From Alistipes sp. (GTDB lineage: Bacteria > Bacteroidota > Bacteroidia > Bacteroidales > Rikenellaceae), in assembly GCA_017465575.1 (NCBI GenBank), contig JAFTVX010000005.1:1-52101 (forward strand): a stretch of 52,101 nt of DNA, given 5' to 3'. A program made the translations under genes and the position numbers. Shown in pieces: positions 34,801 through 45,607 of the stretch. The first letter of the stretch is position 1. Every line of letters starts with the position of its first letter. The notes beneath the pieces are model-generated. The model made no database searches, had not been told where the DNA came from, and saw nothing but the letters and a program-made list of their open reading frames with translations.

Positions 34801-36066
34801 ATGGCTACCAACAGAATTATCATCAAAAATGGCTCGGTTTTGGGCCGCAAAAGCGAGGACATCGCTATCGTAGATGGTCGCATTTCAGAGCGCAGTGAGC
34901 ACATCGAAGCTACCGCCAACGACACCGTAATAGATGCCAAGGGCTTGGTTGTAGCACCCGCATTTGTCGATGTTCATGTTCACCTTCGTGAGCCTGGCTA
35001 TGGCTACAAGGAGCGCATCGCAACAGGCACTATGGCGGCTGCCCGTGGCGGCTACTCTACCGTCTGCTCGATGCCCAACCTCAACCCCGTACCCGACTGC
35101 GTAGAGAACCTCAAGGTGCAGCAGGACATCATCGACCGAGATGCCAAGATTGAGGTGTTGCCCTACGCCGCTATCACCATCGGTCGCAAGGGCGAGGAGC
35201 TGGTGGATATCGCATCGCTCAAAGGCAAGGTTTGCGCCTTCTCTGACGATGGTAGCGGTGTTCAGGTTGATGGTATGATGGAGCGCGCGATGACCGAGGC
35301 GGTGAAGCACGACCAGCTGATTGCTGCACACTGCGAGGTCGAGGAGTTGCTCAAGGGTGGCTATATCCACGATGGCGAGTATGCCAAGCAGAATGGACAC
35401 AAGGGCATCTGCTCCGAAAGTGAGTGGGCACAAGTGAAGCGCGATATCGAGATTGCCGAAAAGGTTGGCTGTCGTTATCATGTTTGCCATATCTCGACCA
35501 AGGAGACCGTAGAGCTTGTTCGTGAGGCAAAGGCTCGTGGCGTAAAGGTTACTTGCGAGACAGGCCCCCACTACCTAATCTTTACGGATATGGACCTCGA
35601 GGAGGATGCTCGTTGGAAGATGAATCCCCCACTTCGCTCGGCAGAGGACCGTGCAGCACTTATCGAGGGTATTAAGGACGGCACAATTGATATGATTGCT
35701 ACCGACCACGCACCCCACAGCGTAGAGGAGAAGTCGAAGGGCTTGAAGGATAGCGCAATGGGCATCGTAGGTTTGGAGACCGCCTTTGCAGCACTCAACA
35801 CCCACCTTGTACGCAAGGGCATTATCTCGCTTGAGCGCCTCATCGAGCTTATGAGCTACAACCCCCGCCGAGTATTCCGCATCGAGGGTGGCTTGGAGGT
35901 TGGCGACCGTGCCGACATCGTCTTACTCGATACCGAGAAGGCTTGGCGTGTAGATAGTAAGAAGTTCTTCTCGATGGGCAAAATTTCGATGTTCGACGGA
36001 AGAGATATGGTGGGCGACATCGCTATGACGATACATCGTGGCGAAGTGGTCTACAAAGCAGAATAA
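34801..36066 (+). CDS. pyrC: Dihydroorotase
   Basis: PyrC cyclises carbamoyl aspartate to dihydroorotate. The 421-residue protein is the type I amidohydrolase with metal ligands in VDVHVHLREPG, and with HICHISTKETV, DMIATDHAPHSVEEK for later metal and substrate residues; CSDAS-like FSDDGSG lies between. It is the first gene of the pyr operon, directly after the leader attenuator. carA follows at 40 nt. Confidence 0.95.
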   Translation: MATNRIIIKNGSVLGRKSEDIAIVDGRISERSEHIEATANDTVIDAKGLVVAPAFVDVHVHLREPGYGYKERIATGTMAAARGGYSTVCSMPNLNPVPDCVENLKVQQDIIDRDAKIEVLPYAAITIGRKGEELVDIASLKGKVCAFSDDGSGVQVDGMMERAMTEAVKHDQLIAAHCEVEELLKGGYIHDGEYAKQNGHKGICSESEWAQVKRDIEIAEKVGCRYHVCHISTKETVELVREAKARGVKVTCETGPHYLIFTDMDLEEDARWKMNPPLRSAEDRAALIEGIKDGTIDMIATDHAPHSVEEKSKGLKDSAMGIVGLETAFAALNTHLVRKGIISLERLIELMSYNPRRVFRIEGGLEVGDRADIVLLDTEKAWRVDSKKFFSMGKISMFDGRDMVGDIAMTIHRGEVVYKAE

Positions 36067-36106
36067 TAGGACAAAAATCAAAAACAAAATAATAAATCAA
36101 AAGTAG

Positions 36107-37195
36107 ATGAAACCTTTTACCAAGAAACTTGTACTTGAGAACGGCAAGGAGTTTCCGGGCTATGGCTTTGGCTCGAACCGCGTTGCGGTATGCGAGTTAG
36201 TCTTCAACACCTCGATGGTGGGCTATCAGGAGATTGTTTCCGACCCGACTTACACCGACCAGATTGTGGTGATGACCTACCCTCTAATGGGCAACTACGG
36301 CTTTATGGACGAGGACTACGAGAGCAAGTTCCCCGCAATGGGCGGTATGGTTGTTCGTGAGTGCTGCGAGGCACCCAGCAACTTCCGCTACACAAAGACC
36401 ATGAACGAGACCTTCGAGGAGTTGGACATCCCAGGTATCGCAGGTGTCGACACCCGTATGATTACCCGCATCATTCGTGAGGAGGGCACTCAAAAGGCTG
36501 TTATCGTAGACTACGCAATGCCCCACGACGAGGCTATGAAGCTTATCGCCGATAACGACCTTCGCCACGACCAGCTGGAGCGTGTCAGCTGCAAGAAGCG
36601 CTGGTTCTCGCGTACGCCCAACCACAAGTGGGATGTAGTGGCTATCGACTGCGGTATTCGCTACGGCTTTGTGCGTCAGTTCAATGCCAAGGGCTGCAAT
36701 GTAACTATCGTACCCTACAACTCTACAGCCGAGGAGATTATGGCATTCAACCCCGACGGCATCTTCGTATCGAATGGTCCTGGCGACCCCGCAGATGCTG
36801 CTATCGTGAGCAAGACCATCGCCGAGTTGCGTGGCAAGTTGCCCATCTTCGGCGTAGACCTCGGTCATCAGCTTATCGCCATCAGCTATGGCGCCAAGAA
36901 CGACAAGCTCCGCTTCGGCCACCGTGGTGCTAACCACCCCGTGAAGTATCTCGACAACCCCAAGCTCGAGATTGTAACTCAGAACCACGGCTATGTAATC
37001 AACGAGGAGTCGTTGAAGGCTACCCCCTTGAAGGTTACACACCGCAACCTTCTCGACAACACCATCGCTGGTGTCGAGGCTGTCGAGGACAAGGTATTCT
37101 CGGTGCAGTATCAGCCCGATTGCACGCCCGAGGCGAGCAGCAACTATCTTTTCGATAAATTCATTAAATTGATGGAGGACGAGAAAAATGCCTAA
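36107..37195 (+). CDS. carA: Carbamoyl-phosphate synthase small subunit, catalytic triad lost
   Basis: CarA normally hydrolyses glutamine and passes ammonia to CarB. The 362-residue protein has the full N-terminal domain ([18 protein letters not shown]) and a class I glutaminase fold ([16 protein letters not shown]). The nucleophile motif GxCLGHQ reads GVDLGHQ with Asp251. The His-Pro-Glu motif reads Gln336-Pro337-Asp338. Spacing fits Cys269, His353 and Glu355 of the E. coli enzyme. All three residues are replaced, so glutaminase activity should be lost and the synthase may depend on free ammonia. The gene is otherwise intact and its last 8 nt overlap carB. Confidence 0.93.
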   Translation: MKPFTKKLVLENGKEFPGYGFGSNRVAVCELVFNTSMVGYQEIVSDPTYTDQIVVMTYPLMGNYGFMDEDYESKFPAMGGMVVRECCEAPSNFRYTKTMNETFEELDIPGIAGVDTRMITRIIREEGTQKAVIVDYAMPHDEAMKLIADNDLRHDQLERVSCKKRWFSRTPNHKWDVVAIDCGIRYGFVRQFNAKGCNVTIVPYNSTAEEIMAFNPDGIFVSNGPGDPADAAIVSKTIAELRGKLPIFGVDLGHQLIAISYGAKNDKLRFGHRGANHPVKYLDNPKLEIVTQNHGYVINEESLKATPLKVTHRNLLDNTIAGVEAVEDKVFSVQYQPDCTPEASSNYLFDKFIKLMEDEKNA

Positions 37196-40100
37196 GAGAA
37201 CAGATATTAAGAAAGTAATGGTTATCGGCTCAGGCCCTATCGTTATTGGTCAGGCAGCCGAGTTTGACTACGCAGGTACGCAGGCTTGTCTTGCACTCAA
37301 GGAGGAGGGTTATCAGGTAATCCTCGTGAACTCTAACCCTGCAACAATTATGACCGATACCCATATTGCCGACAAGGTATATATGGAGCCTCTCACCTTG
37401 GAGTATGTAGCGAAGATTATCCGCTATGAGCGCCCCGACGCTATCGTTCCTGGTCTTGGTGGCCAGACAGGTCTTAACCTCGCCGTACAGCTCGCCAAGA
37501 AGGGTATCTTGGAGGAGTGCGGTGTCGAGATTCTCGGTACCTCGTTCACCTCTATCGAGGAGGCTGAGGACCGTGAGCTCTTCAAGGAGCTCTGTATGCG
37601 CATTGGCGAGCCCGTTATCCCCTCGCACATCACCAACTCTATCGAGGAGGGTATCGAGGCAGCTAACGAGATTGGCTACCCCGTAGTTCTTCGCCCCGCA
37701 TTTACGCTTGGCGGTACAGGTGGTGGTTTTGCCGACAACGAGGAGGAGTTGCGCGACATTATGCGTAACGCTCTCGCCCTCTCGCCCATTCATCAGGTAT
37801 TGGTCGAGAAGAGCATCAAGGGCTACAAGGAGATTGAGTTCGAGGTAATGCGCGACAAGAACGACACGGCTATCGCCATCTGCTCGATGGAGAATGTCGA
37901 CCCCGTAGGTATCCACACTGGTGACTCTATCGTGGTTGCTCCGAGCCAGACCTTGGCAGCTAAGGAGTACAATATGCTCCGCTCAAGCGCCTTGAAGCTT
38001 ATCCGTGCCCTAAAGATTGAGGGCGGTTGCAATGTGCAGTTTGCACTCGACCCCCTCTCGTTCAAATACTTCATCATCGAGGTTAACCCCCGCGTGAGCC
38101 GCTCATCGGCACTTGCTTCGAAGGCGAGTGGCTACCCCATCGCCCGAGTTACGGCAAAGGTGGCTGTGGGTATGACCCTCGACGAGATTCGTATCGCCAA
38201 CACCCCGGCAAGCTTTGAGCCCACCTTGGACTACATCGTTACGAAGGTTGCCCGCTTCCCCTTCGATAAGTTTAGCGACGCATCGAACGAGCTTGGCACA
38301 CAGATGAAGGCTACGGGTGAGGTTATGTCTGTTGGTCGTACCTTCGAGGAGGGCTTGTTGAAGGCTGTTCGCTCGTTGGAGACTGGCGTATGCCACATCT
38401 ACCACAAGAAGTTCGACACTATGTCCGTAGAGGGCATCTTGGCATATATCCGTAAGGGTACCGACGACCGTCTGTATGCTATCGCCGAGCTTATCCGCCG
38501 TGGTGTAGACCTACTTCATGTTTACGACAATACGAAGATTGACCTCTTCTTCCTCGAGAAGCTCAAGAACATCGTCGAGATGGAGAACATGCTCAAGGAG
38601 AATGTCAAGGATATCGAGACCCTGCGCGATGCAAAGCGTATGGGCATCAGCGATAAGTTTATCGGTCAGCTATGGTCGATGACCGAGAGCGAGGTATTCC
38701 TTATGCGTAAGGCAAACAACATCTTCCCCGTATACAAGATGATTGATACCTGCGCTGCCGAGTTCGACTCGAAGGTGCCTTACCTATACTCTACCTACGA
38801 GCAGGAGAACGAGTCGATAGTATCGGACCGCAAGAAGATTGTGGTTCTCGGCTCTGGTCCTATCCGTATCGGTCAGGGTGTCGAGTTCGACTACTCTACC
38901 GTGCACGCCATCTGGGCTATCCGTGAGGCTGGCTACGAGGCTATCATCGTCAATAACAACCCCGAGACCGTATCTACGGACTACACCACCAGCGACAAGC
39001 TCTACTTCGAGCCTTTGACCGTCGAGGATGTGATGAATGTTATCGACTTGGAGAAGCCTACGGGTGTCGTTGTATCGTTGGGTGGCCAGACCGCTATCAA
39101 CCTTGCTAAGCCCCTTGCCGACCTCGGCGTAAATATCGTAGGTACCGGCATCGAGGCTATCAACAATGCCGAGGATAGAAAGTGCTTCGAGGCTATTATG
39201 CGCCGTGCAGGCATCCCACAGCCCGAGGCTGAGGCTATCACCGACATCGAGCGTGGTGTGGCAGCTGCCGAGCGCATCGGCTATCCCGTATTGGTACGCC
39301 CCAGCTATGTGTTGGGTGGTCGTGCTATGCAGATTGTCTCGAACGAAGAGGCTTTGCGCCACTACCTTAAGACCGCCGTTGAGATTAACGAGGACCAGCC
39401 CGTGTTGGTTGACAAGTATATTATGGGTAAGGAGTTGGAGGTTGATGCTATCTGCGACGGCACCGATGTCTTTATCCCCGGTATTATGGAGCATGTCGAG
39501 CGCACCGGTATCCACTCGGGCGACTCTATCTCGGTATACCCCACCTTCAGCGTTAGCCAGAAGGTTAAGGATACAATCATCGACTACACCATTCGTCTTG
39601 GTAAGGAGATTGGCATCATCGGCTTGTACAATATCCAGTTTATCGCCGACGACCGCGATATGGTCTATGTCATCGAGGTTAATCCACGCTCATCGCGTAC
39701 CGTGCCCTTCCTCTCGAAGGCTACTGGCACACCTATGGCGAAGATTGCCACAAATGTTATGCTTGGCTCGTCGCTCAAGGAGCAGGGCATCAATGTCATC
39801 GTTCCCGAGGAGAAGAAGCGCTGGTATGTTAAGACCCCTGCATTCTCGTTCGCCAAGATTCGTGGCGTAGACTCTTACCTCTCGCCCGAGATGAAGTCTA
39901 CGGGTGAGGCTATCGGCTACGACTCGTCGTTGCGCCGTGCGCTCTACAAGTCGTTGCAGTCGTCGGGTATGACCATCGTCAACTACGGTACTATCTTCGT
40001 GTCGATTGCCGATGCCGACAAGCCTCGTGCTCTGCCTCTTATCCGCCGCTTCTACGAACTCGGCTTCAATATCGAGGCTACGAGTGGCACTACGAAGTTC

Positions 40101-40370
40101 TTGCGCGAGAATGGCATCCGCACTCGTTGCTTGAAGAAGCTCAGCGAGGGCTCTACCGAGATTTTCGACTCGATCCGCAAGGGCCATGTAAACTATGTTA
40201 TCAACACCATCGACATCAACCAGCATAGCTCACGCCTCGACGGCTACGATATCCGTCGTTGCGCTGTGGAGAACAATGTTACAATCTTCACCGCATTGGA
40301 GACTGTGAGCGTACTTCTCGATGTATTGGAGGAGATCACGCTGGGTGTATCGACAATTGATGCAGAATAA
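37188..40370 (+). CDS. carB: Carbamoyl-phosphate synthase large subunit
   Basis: CarB makes carbamoyl phosphate from bicarbonate, ammonia and two ATP. The 1060-residue protein has the duplicated ATP-grasp halves ([41 protein letters not shown]), [15 protein letters not shown] and [15 protein letters not shown], and a C-terminal MGS-like regulatory domain ([25 protein letters not shown]), where UMP or ornithine act in other bacteria. Overlaps carA by 8 nt; its stop shares TAATG with pyrK. The synthetase half shows no obvious loss. Confidence 0.97.
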   Translation: MPKRTDIKKVMVIGSGPIVIGQAAEFDYAGTQACLALKEEGYQVILVNSNPATIMTDTHIADKVYMEPLTLEYVAKIIRYERPDAIVPGLGGQTGLNLAVQLAKKGILEECGVEILGTSFTSIEEAEDRELFKELCMRIGEPVIPSHITNSIEEGIEAANEIGYPVVLRPAFTLGGTGGGFADNEEELRDIMRNALALSPIHQVLVEKSIKGYKEIEFEVMRDKNDTAIAICSMENVDPVGIHTGDSIVVAPSQTLAAKEYNMLRSSALKLIRALKIEGGCNVQFALDPLSFKYFIIEVNPRVSRSSALASKASGYPIARVTAKVAVGMTLDEIRIANTPASFEPTLDYIVTKVARFPFDKFSDASNELGTQMKATGEVMSVGRTFEEGLLKAVRSLETGVCHIYHKKFDTMSVEGILAYIRKGTDDRLYAIAELIRRGVDLLHVYDNTKIDLFFLEKLKNIVEMENMLKENVKDIETLRDAKRMGISDKFIGQLWSMTESEVFLMRKANNIFPVYKMIDTCAAEFDSKVPYLYSTYEQENESIVSDRKKIVVLGSGPIRIGQGVEFDYSTVHAIWAIREAGYEAIIVNNNPETVSTDYTTSDKLYFEPLTVEDVMNVIDLEKPTGVVVSLGGQTAINLAKPLADLGVNIVGTGIEAINNAEDRKCFEAIMRRAGIPQPEAEAITDIERGVAAAERIGYPVLVRPSYVLGGRAMQIVSNEEALRHYLKTAVEINEDQPVLVDKYIMGKELEVDAICDGTDVFIPGIMEHVERTGIHSGDSISVYPTFSVSQKVKDTIIDYTIRLGKEIGIIGLYNIQFIADDRDMVYVIEVNPRSSRTVPFLSKATGTPMAKIATNVMLGSSLKEQGINVIVPEEKKRWYVKTPAFSFAKIRGVDSYLSPEMKSTGEAIGYDSSLRRALYKSLQSSGMTIVNYGTIFVSIADADKPRALPLIRRFYELGFNIEATSGTTKFLRENGIRTRCLKKLSEGSTEIFDSIRKGHVNYVINTIDINQHSSRLDGYDIRRCAVENNVTIFTALETVSVLLDVLEEITLGVSTIDAE

Positions 40371-41110
40371 TGTATAAGAAAGGTATCTATACGATTTTGA
40401 GTAACGAGCCTCTAACACCTGCGGTATACCGTATGGTGTTGGAGGGCGATACCCAATATATCACCCGTTCGGGACAGTTTATCAATATTGAGCTTACGGG
40501 CAAGTTCTTGCGCCGCCCTATCTCGGTAGCTGACTACGACGAGCGCACCGTTACTATTATATATAAGGTAGTAGGTAGCGGCACGGAGCAGATGCGTGGT
40601 ATGGTTGCGGGCGAGAAGCTCGACATCCTCACAGGTCTTGGCAACGGCTTTTCTACGGATAACGATGCCAAGCGCCCCTTGCTTGTTGGCGGTGGCGTAG
40701 GTGTTCCTCCTATGTATAACTTGTGTAAGCGTTTGCTCTCGGAGGGCAAGCGCCCCACGGTTATCATCGGCTTCAACACCAAGGCGGAGCTCTTCTACGA
40801 AGAGGAGTTCAAGGCGTTGGGCGTAGATGTCGTTGTGGCTACGGCTGATGGCTCGGCTGGCGTCAAGGGCTTTGTTACCGACGCTATCCGCGAGGCAAAG
40901 GTCGAGTTCGATTACCTCTACACTTGCGGTCCTCTGCCTATGCTCAAGGCGCTGTACGATGCTACGGACACCCCCGCAGAGTTTAGCTTCGAGGAGCGTA
41001 TGGGTTGTGGCTTTGGTGCTTGTATGGGTTGCTCGTGCAAGACCAAGTATGGCAACAAGCGCATTTGCAAGGATGGTCCAGTACTTAAACGAGAGGAGAT
41101 TATATGGTAA
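40370..41110 (+). CDS. pyrK: Dihydroorotate dehydrogenase electron-transfer subunit
   Basis: PyrK carries FAD and a [2Fe-2S] cluster and passes electrons from dihydroorotate (via PyrD) to NAD+. The 246-residue protein has RRPISVADYD (FAD binding) and LLVGGGVGVPPMYNL (NAD binding). The cluster Cys are in MGCGFGACMGCSCKT and RICKDGP. Overlaps the carB stop by 1 nt and pyrD by 7 nt, so translation is coupled. Confidence 0.95.
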   Translation: MYKKGIYTILSNEPLTPAVYRMVLEGDTQYITRSGQFINIELTGKFLRRPISVADYDERTVTIIYKVVGSGTEQMRGMVAGEKLDILTGLGNGFSTDNDAKRPLLVGGGVGVPPMYNLCKRLLSEGKRPTVIIGFNTKAELFYEEEFKALGVDVVVATADGSAGVKGFVTDAIREAKVEFDYLYTCGPLPMLKALYDATDTPAEFSFEERMGCGFGACMGCSCKTKYGNKRICKDGPVLKREEIIW

Positions 41111-42024
41111 AGCACTACGACACATCGGTTGAGCTTTGCGGAGTGAAGCTCGCCAACCCCGTGATTCCCGCATCGGGCACCTTTGGCTTTGGTAGAGAGT
41201 TCGCCGAATACTACGACCTCGACTGCCTTGGCGCTATCTCGTTTAAGGGTACTACGCGCGATGCCCGCTTTGGCAACCCCACACCCCGTATTGCGGAGTG
41301 CACATCGGGTCTTATCAACTCGGTAGGCTTGCAAAATCCTGGTATCGACAAGGTTATCTCGGAGGAGCTACCCCACCTTCGCCAAATCTTCCACAACCCC
41401 ATCGTAGCCAACATCAGCGGCTTCTCGTTGGAGGAGTACGAGGAGTGTTGCGCAAAGATTGACAAGGAGGAGCAGGTCGAGATTATCGAGGTCAATGTAT
41501 CGTGTCCCAATGTTCACAATGGCGGTATGAGTTTCGGCACACAGCCCGAGTCGGCAGCCGAGGTAACACGCCGTGTTAAGGCCGTAACGACGAAGCCCGT
41601 GTTTATCAAGCTCAGCCCTAATGTTACGGATATCGTGGCTATCGCCCGTGCTTGCGAGGAGGCAGGTGCAGATGGTATCTGTTTGATTAACACTCTGTTG
41701 GGTATGCGTATCGACACTGTTCGTCGTAAGCCCGTTATTGCCAACAAGATGGGTGGTTTCTCGGGTGATGCTATCTTCCCCGTGGCTGTTCGTATGGTCT
41801 ATCAGGTGGCAAATGCTTGTAAGATTCCCGTTATGGGTTGCGGTGGCGTAAGCTCGGCATCGGATGTTATCGAGATGATGATGGCGGGTGCTACGGCTGT
41901 TCAGGTGGGAGCTGCCAACCTCAAGAACCCCTATGCTGCAAAGGAGATTATCGAGGCTCTGCCCAAGGAGATGGAGCGCCTTGGTATCGAGCGCCTTAGC
42001 GACATTATCGGTATTGTAAAGTAA
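41104..42024 (+). CDS. pyrD: Dihydroorotate dehydrogenase, class 1B catalytic subunit
   Basis: PyrD oxidises dihydroorotate to orotate. The 306-residue protein has [39 protein letters not shown] with the catalytic Cys typical of class 1 enzymes, and [26 protein letters not shown] at the FMN phosphate site. The paired pyrK gene confirms the NAD-linked heterotetramer. The separate DHOD-like gene at 1059 is a distinct paralogue. Confidence 0.96.
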   Translation: MVKHYDTSVELCGVKLANPVIPASGTFGFGREFAEYYDLDCLGAISFKGTTRDARFGNPTPRIAECTSGLINSVGLQNPGIDKVISEELPHLRQIFHNPIVANISGFSLEEYEECCAKIDKEEQVEIIEVNVSCPNVHNGGMSFGTQPESAAEVTRRVKAVTTKPVFIKLSPNVTDIVAIARACEEAGADGICLINTLLGMRIDTVRRKPVIANKMGGFSGDAIFPVAVRMVYQVANACKIPVMGCGGVSSASDVIEMMMAGATAVQVGAANLKNPYAAKEIIEALPKEMERLGIERLSDIIGIVK

Positions 42025-42050
42025 ATTATAACCTTAAAACTGAATATATT

Positions 42051-42752
42051 ATGTCAAAGCGTGATGTTATTATTGCTTGCGATTTTAGCAGCAAGGAGCA
42101 GACACTCAACTTTTTAGATAAGTTCACAGGTCGTAAGCCCTTTGTGAAGATTGGTATGGAGCTCTTCTATGCCGAGGGTCCCGAGATTGTACGCACCATC
42201 AAGGAGCGTGGCCACCGTATCTTCCTCGACCTTAAGTTGCACGATATTCCCAACACCGTTAAGAAGGCGATGTCGGTATTGCGTAACTTGGATGTCGATA
42301 TGACCAATGTACACGCTGCGGGTACGGTAGATATGATGAAAGCGGCTATCGAAGGTCTTACTCGTGAGGATGGCACTCGTCCCTTGCTTATTGCCGTTAC
42401 ACAGCTCACCTCGACTTCGGAGGAGCGTATGCAGAAGGAGTTGCTTATCGGCGCTTCGATTAACGACACTATCGTTAAGTATGCCGAGAATGCCAAGGCT
42501 GCAGGCCTCGATGGCGTTGTTTGCTCACCCCTCGAGGCTGCAATGGTTAAGGAGGCTTGTGGCAAGGAGTTTATGACCGTAACCCCCGGTGTTCGCTTCG
42601 CAGATGGCGATGTTGGCGACCAGGTGCGTGTAACTACCCCCGAGCGTGCCAAGGAGATTGGCTCGGACTTTATCGTCGTAGGTCGCCCCATTACTGCTGC
42701 CGACGACCCCGTTGCCGCATATGAGCGTTGCATGCGTGAATTTGCTGAATAA
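42051..42752 (+). CDS. pyrF: Orotidine 5'-phosphate decarboxylase
   Basis: PyrF decarboxylates OMP to UMP, the last step. The 233-residue TIM-barrel protein has [17 protein letters not shown], the signature Asp-Lys-Asp region, and VTPGVRF at the phosphate site with FIVVGRPIT. There is a 26-nt gap after pyrD and 23 nt before pyrE. Confidence 0.97.
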   Translation: MSKRDVIIACDFSSKEQTLNFLDKFTGRKPFVKIGMELFYAEGPEIVRTIKERGHRIFLDLKLHDIPNTVKKAMSVLRNLDVDMTNVHAAGTVDMMKAAIEGLTREDGTRPLLIAVTQLTSTSEERMQKELLIGASINDTIVKYAENAKAAGLDGVVCSPLEAAMVKEACGKEFMTVTPGVRFADGDVGDQVRVTTPERAKEIGSDFIVVGRPITAADDPVAAYERCMREFAE

Positions 42753-42775
42753 TTAACGAATAAAACAATATCACT

Positions 42776-43405
42776 ATGGAGAAGAAAATAGCAAAAGACC
42801 TTTTGTCTATCGGCGCGGTATTCTTGCGCCCCGAGCAGCCCTTCACTTGGGCAAGTGGCATCAAGAGCCCTATCTACTGCGATAACCGCCTTACACTCAC
42901 AGCCCCCGAGGTGCGCAACCATGTCGAGGAGGGTTTGGCAGAGCTTATCCGCAAGCACTACCCCGAGGTGGAGGTGTTGATGGGTACATCGACCGCAGGT
43001 ATCGCCCACGCTGCTATCACCGCTACAATTCTTAACTTGCCTATGGGCTATGTTCGCTCTGGCTCGAAGGACCACGGCCGTGGCAACCAGATTGAGGGTA
43101 AGTTGGAGAAGGGTCAGAAGGTCGTTGTTGTCGAGGACCTTATCTCTACCGGCGGTAGCTGTATCGAGGTTGTCGAGGCTTTGCGCAATGCAGGTGCCGA
43201 TGTTTTGGGCATCGTGAGCATCTTCACATACGGTATGCAGAAGGGCTTGGATCGCTTGGCAGCTGCCGAGGCAAAGAACTATTCGTTGTCGAACCTCGAC
43301 GCTTTGGTAGAGGTTGCTGCCGAGGAGGGTTATATCAAGCCAGAGGACAAGGAGCGCATCCTTAAGTTCCGTAGCAACCCCTCAGACGAGAGCTGGATTA
43401 AGTAA
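42776..43405 (+). CDS. pyrE: Orotate phosphoribosyltransferase
   Basis: PyrE joins orotate and PRPP to OMP. The 209-residue protein has [27 protein letters not shown], the flexible loop [17 protein letters not shown], and the PRPP motif [13 protein letters not shown]. Between pyrF and pyrB; no fusion with pyrF. Confidence 0.97.
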   Translation: MEKKIAKDLLSIGAVFLRPEQPFTWASGIKSPIYCDNRLTLTAPEVRNHVEEGLAELIRKHYPEVEVLMGTSTAGIAHAAITATILNLPMGYVRSGSKDHGRGNQIEGKLEKGQKVVVVEDLISTGGSCIEVVEALRNAGADVLGIVSIFTYGMQKGLDRLAAAEAKNYSLSNLDALVEVAAEEGYIKPEDKERILKFRSNPSDESWIK

Positions 43406-43429
43406 TTAAGAGTTATTGAGTTACAAGGT

Positions 43430-44497
43430 ATGAAGCATTTGATTGACCCTACCGATTTGTCTGTTCAGGAGATTTCGGAGATTATTGCGTTGGCAGAGGA
43501 TATCATCGCCAACCGCGAGAAGTATAGCGAGGTTTGCCGTGGCAAGAAGCTCGCAACGCTCTTCTATGAGCCCAGCACACGCACACGCTTGAGCTTTACC
43601 TCGGCGATGATGGAGCTTGGTGGCAATGTCATCGGCTTTGCCGATGCCAAGTCGTCGTCGGTATCTAAGGGCGAGACGGTGCAGGACACCGTGAGGGTTA
43701 TCAACTGCTTTGCCGATATTATCGCTATGCGCCACAAGGTCGAGGGCGCACCCTTGGCAGCTACCGAGGTGTCGCGCACACCCATCATCAACGCGGGCGA
43801 TGGCTCACACAGCCACCCCACGCAGACGATGACCGACCTTCTTACGATTAAACGCGAGTTGGGCACGCTCAACAACCTAACAATAGGTCTTGTGGGCGAT
43901 TTGAAGTATGGCCGTACCGTACACTCGCTTATCAAGGCGATGACACGCTACGAGAACACCAAGTTTGTGCTTATCGCACCTCCCGAGTTGGCTCTCCCCG
44001 ACTATATCAAGCACGATGTATGCGACCGCTATGGCATCGAGTACCGCGAGTCGAACGATATCGAGAGCGTTATCGGCGATGTCGATATCCTCTATATGAC
44101 ACGCGTACAGCAGGAGCGCTTTACCGACCTCGACGAGTACGAGCGCGTTAAGAATTGCTTCGTGTTGGATGCCGAGAAGATGCGTGGTGCCAAGGAGCGT
44201 ATGGCAGTTTTGCACCCTCTGCCCCGTGTCAACGAGATTGCAATTGATGTAGATAGCGACCCCCGTGCCGCCTATTTCCGTCAGGTCGAGAATGGTAAGT
44301 TTGTGCGTATGGCGCTTATACTCAAGCTCTTGGAGTGGCAGAAAGACCCCTCTCGCCAGTTCGACCACGGTGGCAAGGACCTTGGTTGCAAGTGTTCGAA
44401 CCCCTTGTGTATCTCGAACCTTGAGCCTGTGCGCCGCCGCTTCGAGACCACCGATGGCACAACACGCTGTGTCTACTGCGAGTGGAAGGCAGAGTAA
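43430..44497 (+). CDS. pyrB: Aspartate carbamoyltransferase with PyrI-like zinc tail
   Basis: PyrB condenses carbamoyl phosphate and aspartate. Catalytic residues lie in [12 protein letters not shown] (Ser-Thr-Arg-Thr-Arg), [10 protein letters not shown] with the inter-subunit Ser/Lys, [10 protein letters not shown] and VLHPLPR. The usual chain of about 305 residues ends near LKLLEW; here a tail continues to 355. Residues Cys322, Cys327, Cys347 and Cys350 ([13 protein letters not shown] then CVYCEW) follow the C-x4-C and C-x2-C zinc site of E. coli PyrI, with shared CIS-EPV wording. The allosteric nucleotide-binding domain of PyrI is absent. No separate pyrI is in the operon. Ends with a terminator at 44519. 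Confidence 0.93.
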   Translation: MKHLIDPTDLSVQEISEIIALAEDIIANREKYSEVCRGKKLATLFYEPSTRTRLSFTSAMMELGGNVIGFADAKSSSVSKGETVQDTVRVINCFADIIAMRHKVEGAPLAATEVSRTPIINAGDGSHSHPTQTMTDLLTIKRELGTLNNLTIGLVGDLKYGRTVHSLIKAMTRYENTKFVLIAPPELALPDYIKHDVCDRYGIEYRESNDIESVIGDVDILYMTRVQQERFTDLDEYERVKNCFVLDAEKMRGAKERMAVLHPLPRVNEIAIDVDSDPRAAYFRQVENGKFVRMALILKLLEWQKDPSRQFDHGGKDLGCKCSNPLCISNLEPVRRRFETTDGTTRCVYCEWKAE

Positions 44498-44518
44498 CGA
44501 ACAACCTAAAAACAGCAC

Positions 44519-44550
44519 AAAGGCTATCCTATCAAGGGGTAGCCTTTTGC
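44519..44550 (+). terminator. Terminator of the pyr operon
   Basis: AAAGGCTA (44519-44526) pairs with TAGCCTTT (44540-44547), continued by T-rich sequence. Confidence 0.75.
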
Positions 44551-44577
44551 TTTTAAGGAAAAAACTCAATGGTTAAA

Positions 44578-44608
44578 TTGAAAAAGTCCGATATTATCAC
44601 TATATTTG
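44578..44608 (+). promoter_or_regulatory. Promoter of the restriction-modification island
   Basis: TTG (44578-44580), 20 nt, TATATTTG (44601-44608). The first methyltransferase ATG is at 44637. It lies at the left edge of the AT-rich island. Confidence 0.7.
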
Positions 44609-44636
44609 TACGATAAAAAGATTCACATATATAGCG

Positions 44637-45596
44637 ATGACCGAGTATTACATTCATAATATTGATGATACAATAAGTGATAACATAGTGTCTGATATTT
44701 CATCAGACTATGGCTATATATGCTCACCGATGAATTACATAGGAGGTAAATATAAATTATTGAGCCAAATCATACCTCTGTTCCCGACTCAAATAGACAC
44801 ATTTGTAGACCTCTTTTGCGGTGGATGTAATGTTGGAATTAACGCACATGCAAATAAATATGTTTTCAATGATAATCTACTATACTTAATTGATTTGTAC
44901 AAAGCATTCAACAATTCTAGTTATGAGGAGATTATCAAGCACATAGAGAGTAGAATCTCTGATTATGGTCTTTCTATGACAAACAATGAGGGATACAATA
45001 ATCTTAGAAGGATATATAATACAGAGCGCAACCCATTAGATCTCTTTGTGCTTGTTGCATATTCATTTAATCACCAAATAAGATTCAACAACTCACATGA
45101 GTTTAATAATCCATTTGGCAAGGAGAGGAGTTGTTTCAATCCTAAGATGAACAAAAATCTATATGCTTTTGTAAATACTATTCAGAAAAAGAATGTAGAG
45201 TTTACTTGTTCTAATTTCGATGATTTTGATTTCTCATCTATCACTAAAAATGATTTTATATATTGCGACCCGCCATACCTAATTACCACTGGTACATATA
45301 ATGATGGAAAGCGAGGTTTTACGGGTTGGGGTATAGCTGAAGAGACAAAGCTATTAAATTTACTCACTGAACTTAATACCCGCGGAGTTAGATTTGCGCT
45401 TTCAAATGTTATTAGACATAAAGGAAAGACTAATGATTTATTGACTGCATGGATTGAAAACAATAATTTTAATGTAATCCATGTTAATAAAGACTATGCA
45501 AACTCTAACTACCATACAATAAATAGAGATAAGCAAGCAACAGATGAAGTTCTAATAACCAATTATCAACCTCAAAAAGAACTTGCACTGTTTTAA
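44637..45596 (+). CDS. D12-class adenine-N6 DNA methyltransferase (first)
   Basis: The 319-residue Dam-like enzyme has NYIGGKYKLLSQI near residues 34-46, the SAM motif FVDLFCGGCNVG and the catalytic DPPY in FIYCDPPYLITTG. D12-class enzymes methylate N6 of adenine. Together with the second methyltransferase and the following putative endonuclease it forms a type II restriction-modification system; two enzymes suggest an asymmetric site with each strand modified separately. Codon use is strongly AT-biased relative to neighbours. The recognition sequence cannot be read from the protein. Confidence 0.9.
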   Translation: MTEYYIHNIDDTISDNIVSDISSDYGYICSPMNYIGGKYKLLSQIIPLFPTQIDTFVDLFCGGCNVGINAHANKYVFNDNLLYLIDLYKAFNNSSYEEIIKHIESRISDYGLSMTNNEGYNNLRRIYNTERNPLDLFVLVAYSFNHQIRFNNSHEFNNPFGKERSCFNPKMNKNLYAFVNTIQKKNVEFTCSNFDDFDFSSITKNDFIYCDPPYLITTGTYNDGKRGFTGWGIAEETKLLNLLTELNTRGVRFALSNVIRHKGKTNDLLTAWIENNNFNVIHVNKDYANSNYHTINRDKQATDEVLITNYQPQKELALF

Positions 45597-45607
45597 TAAT
45601 ATATTAG

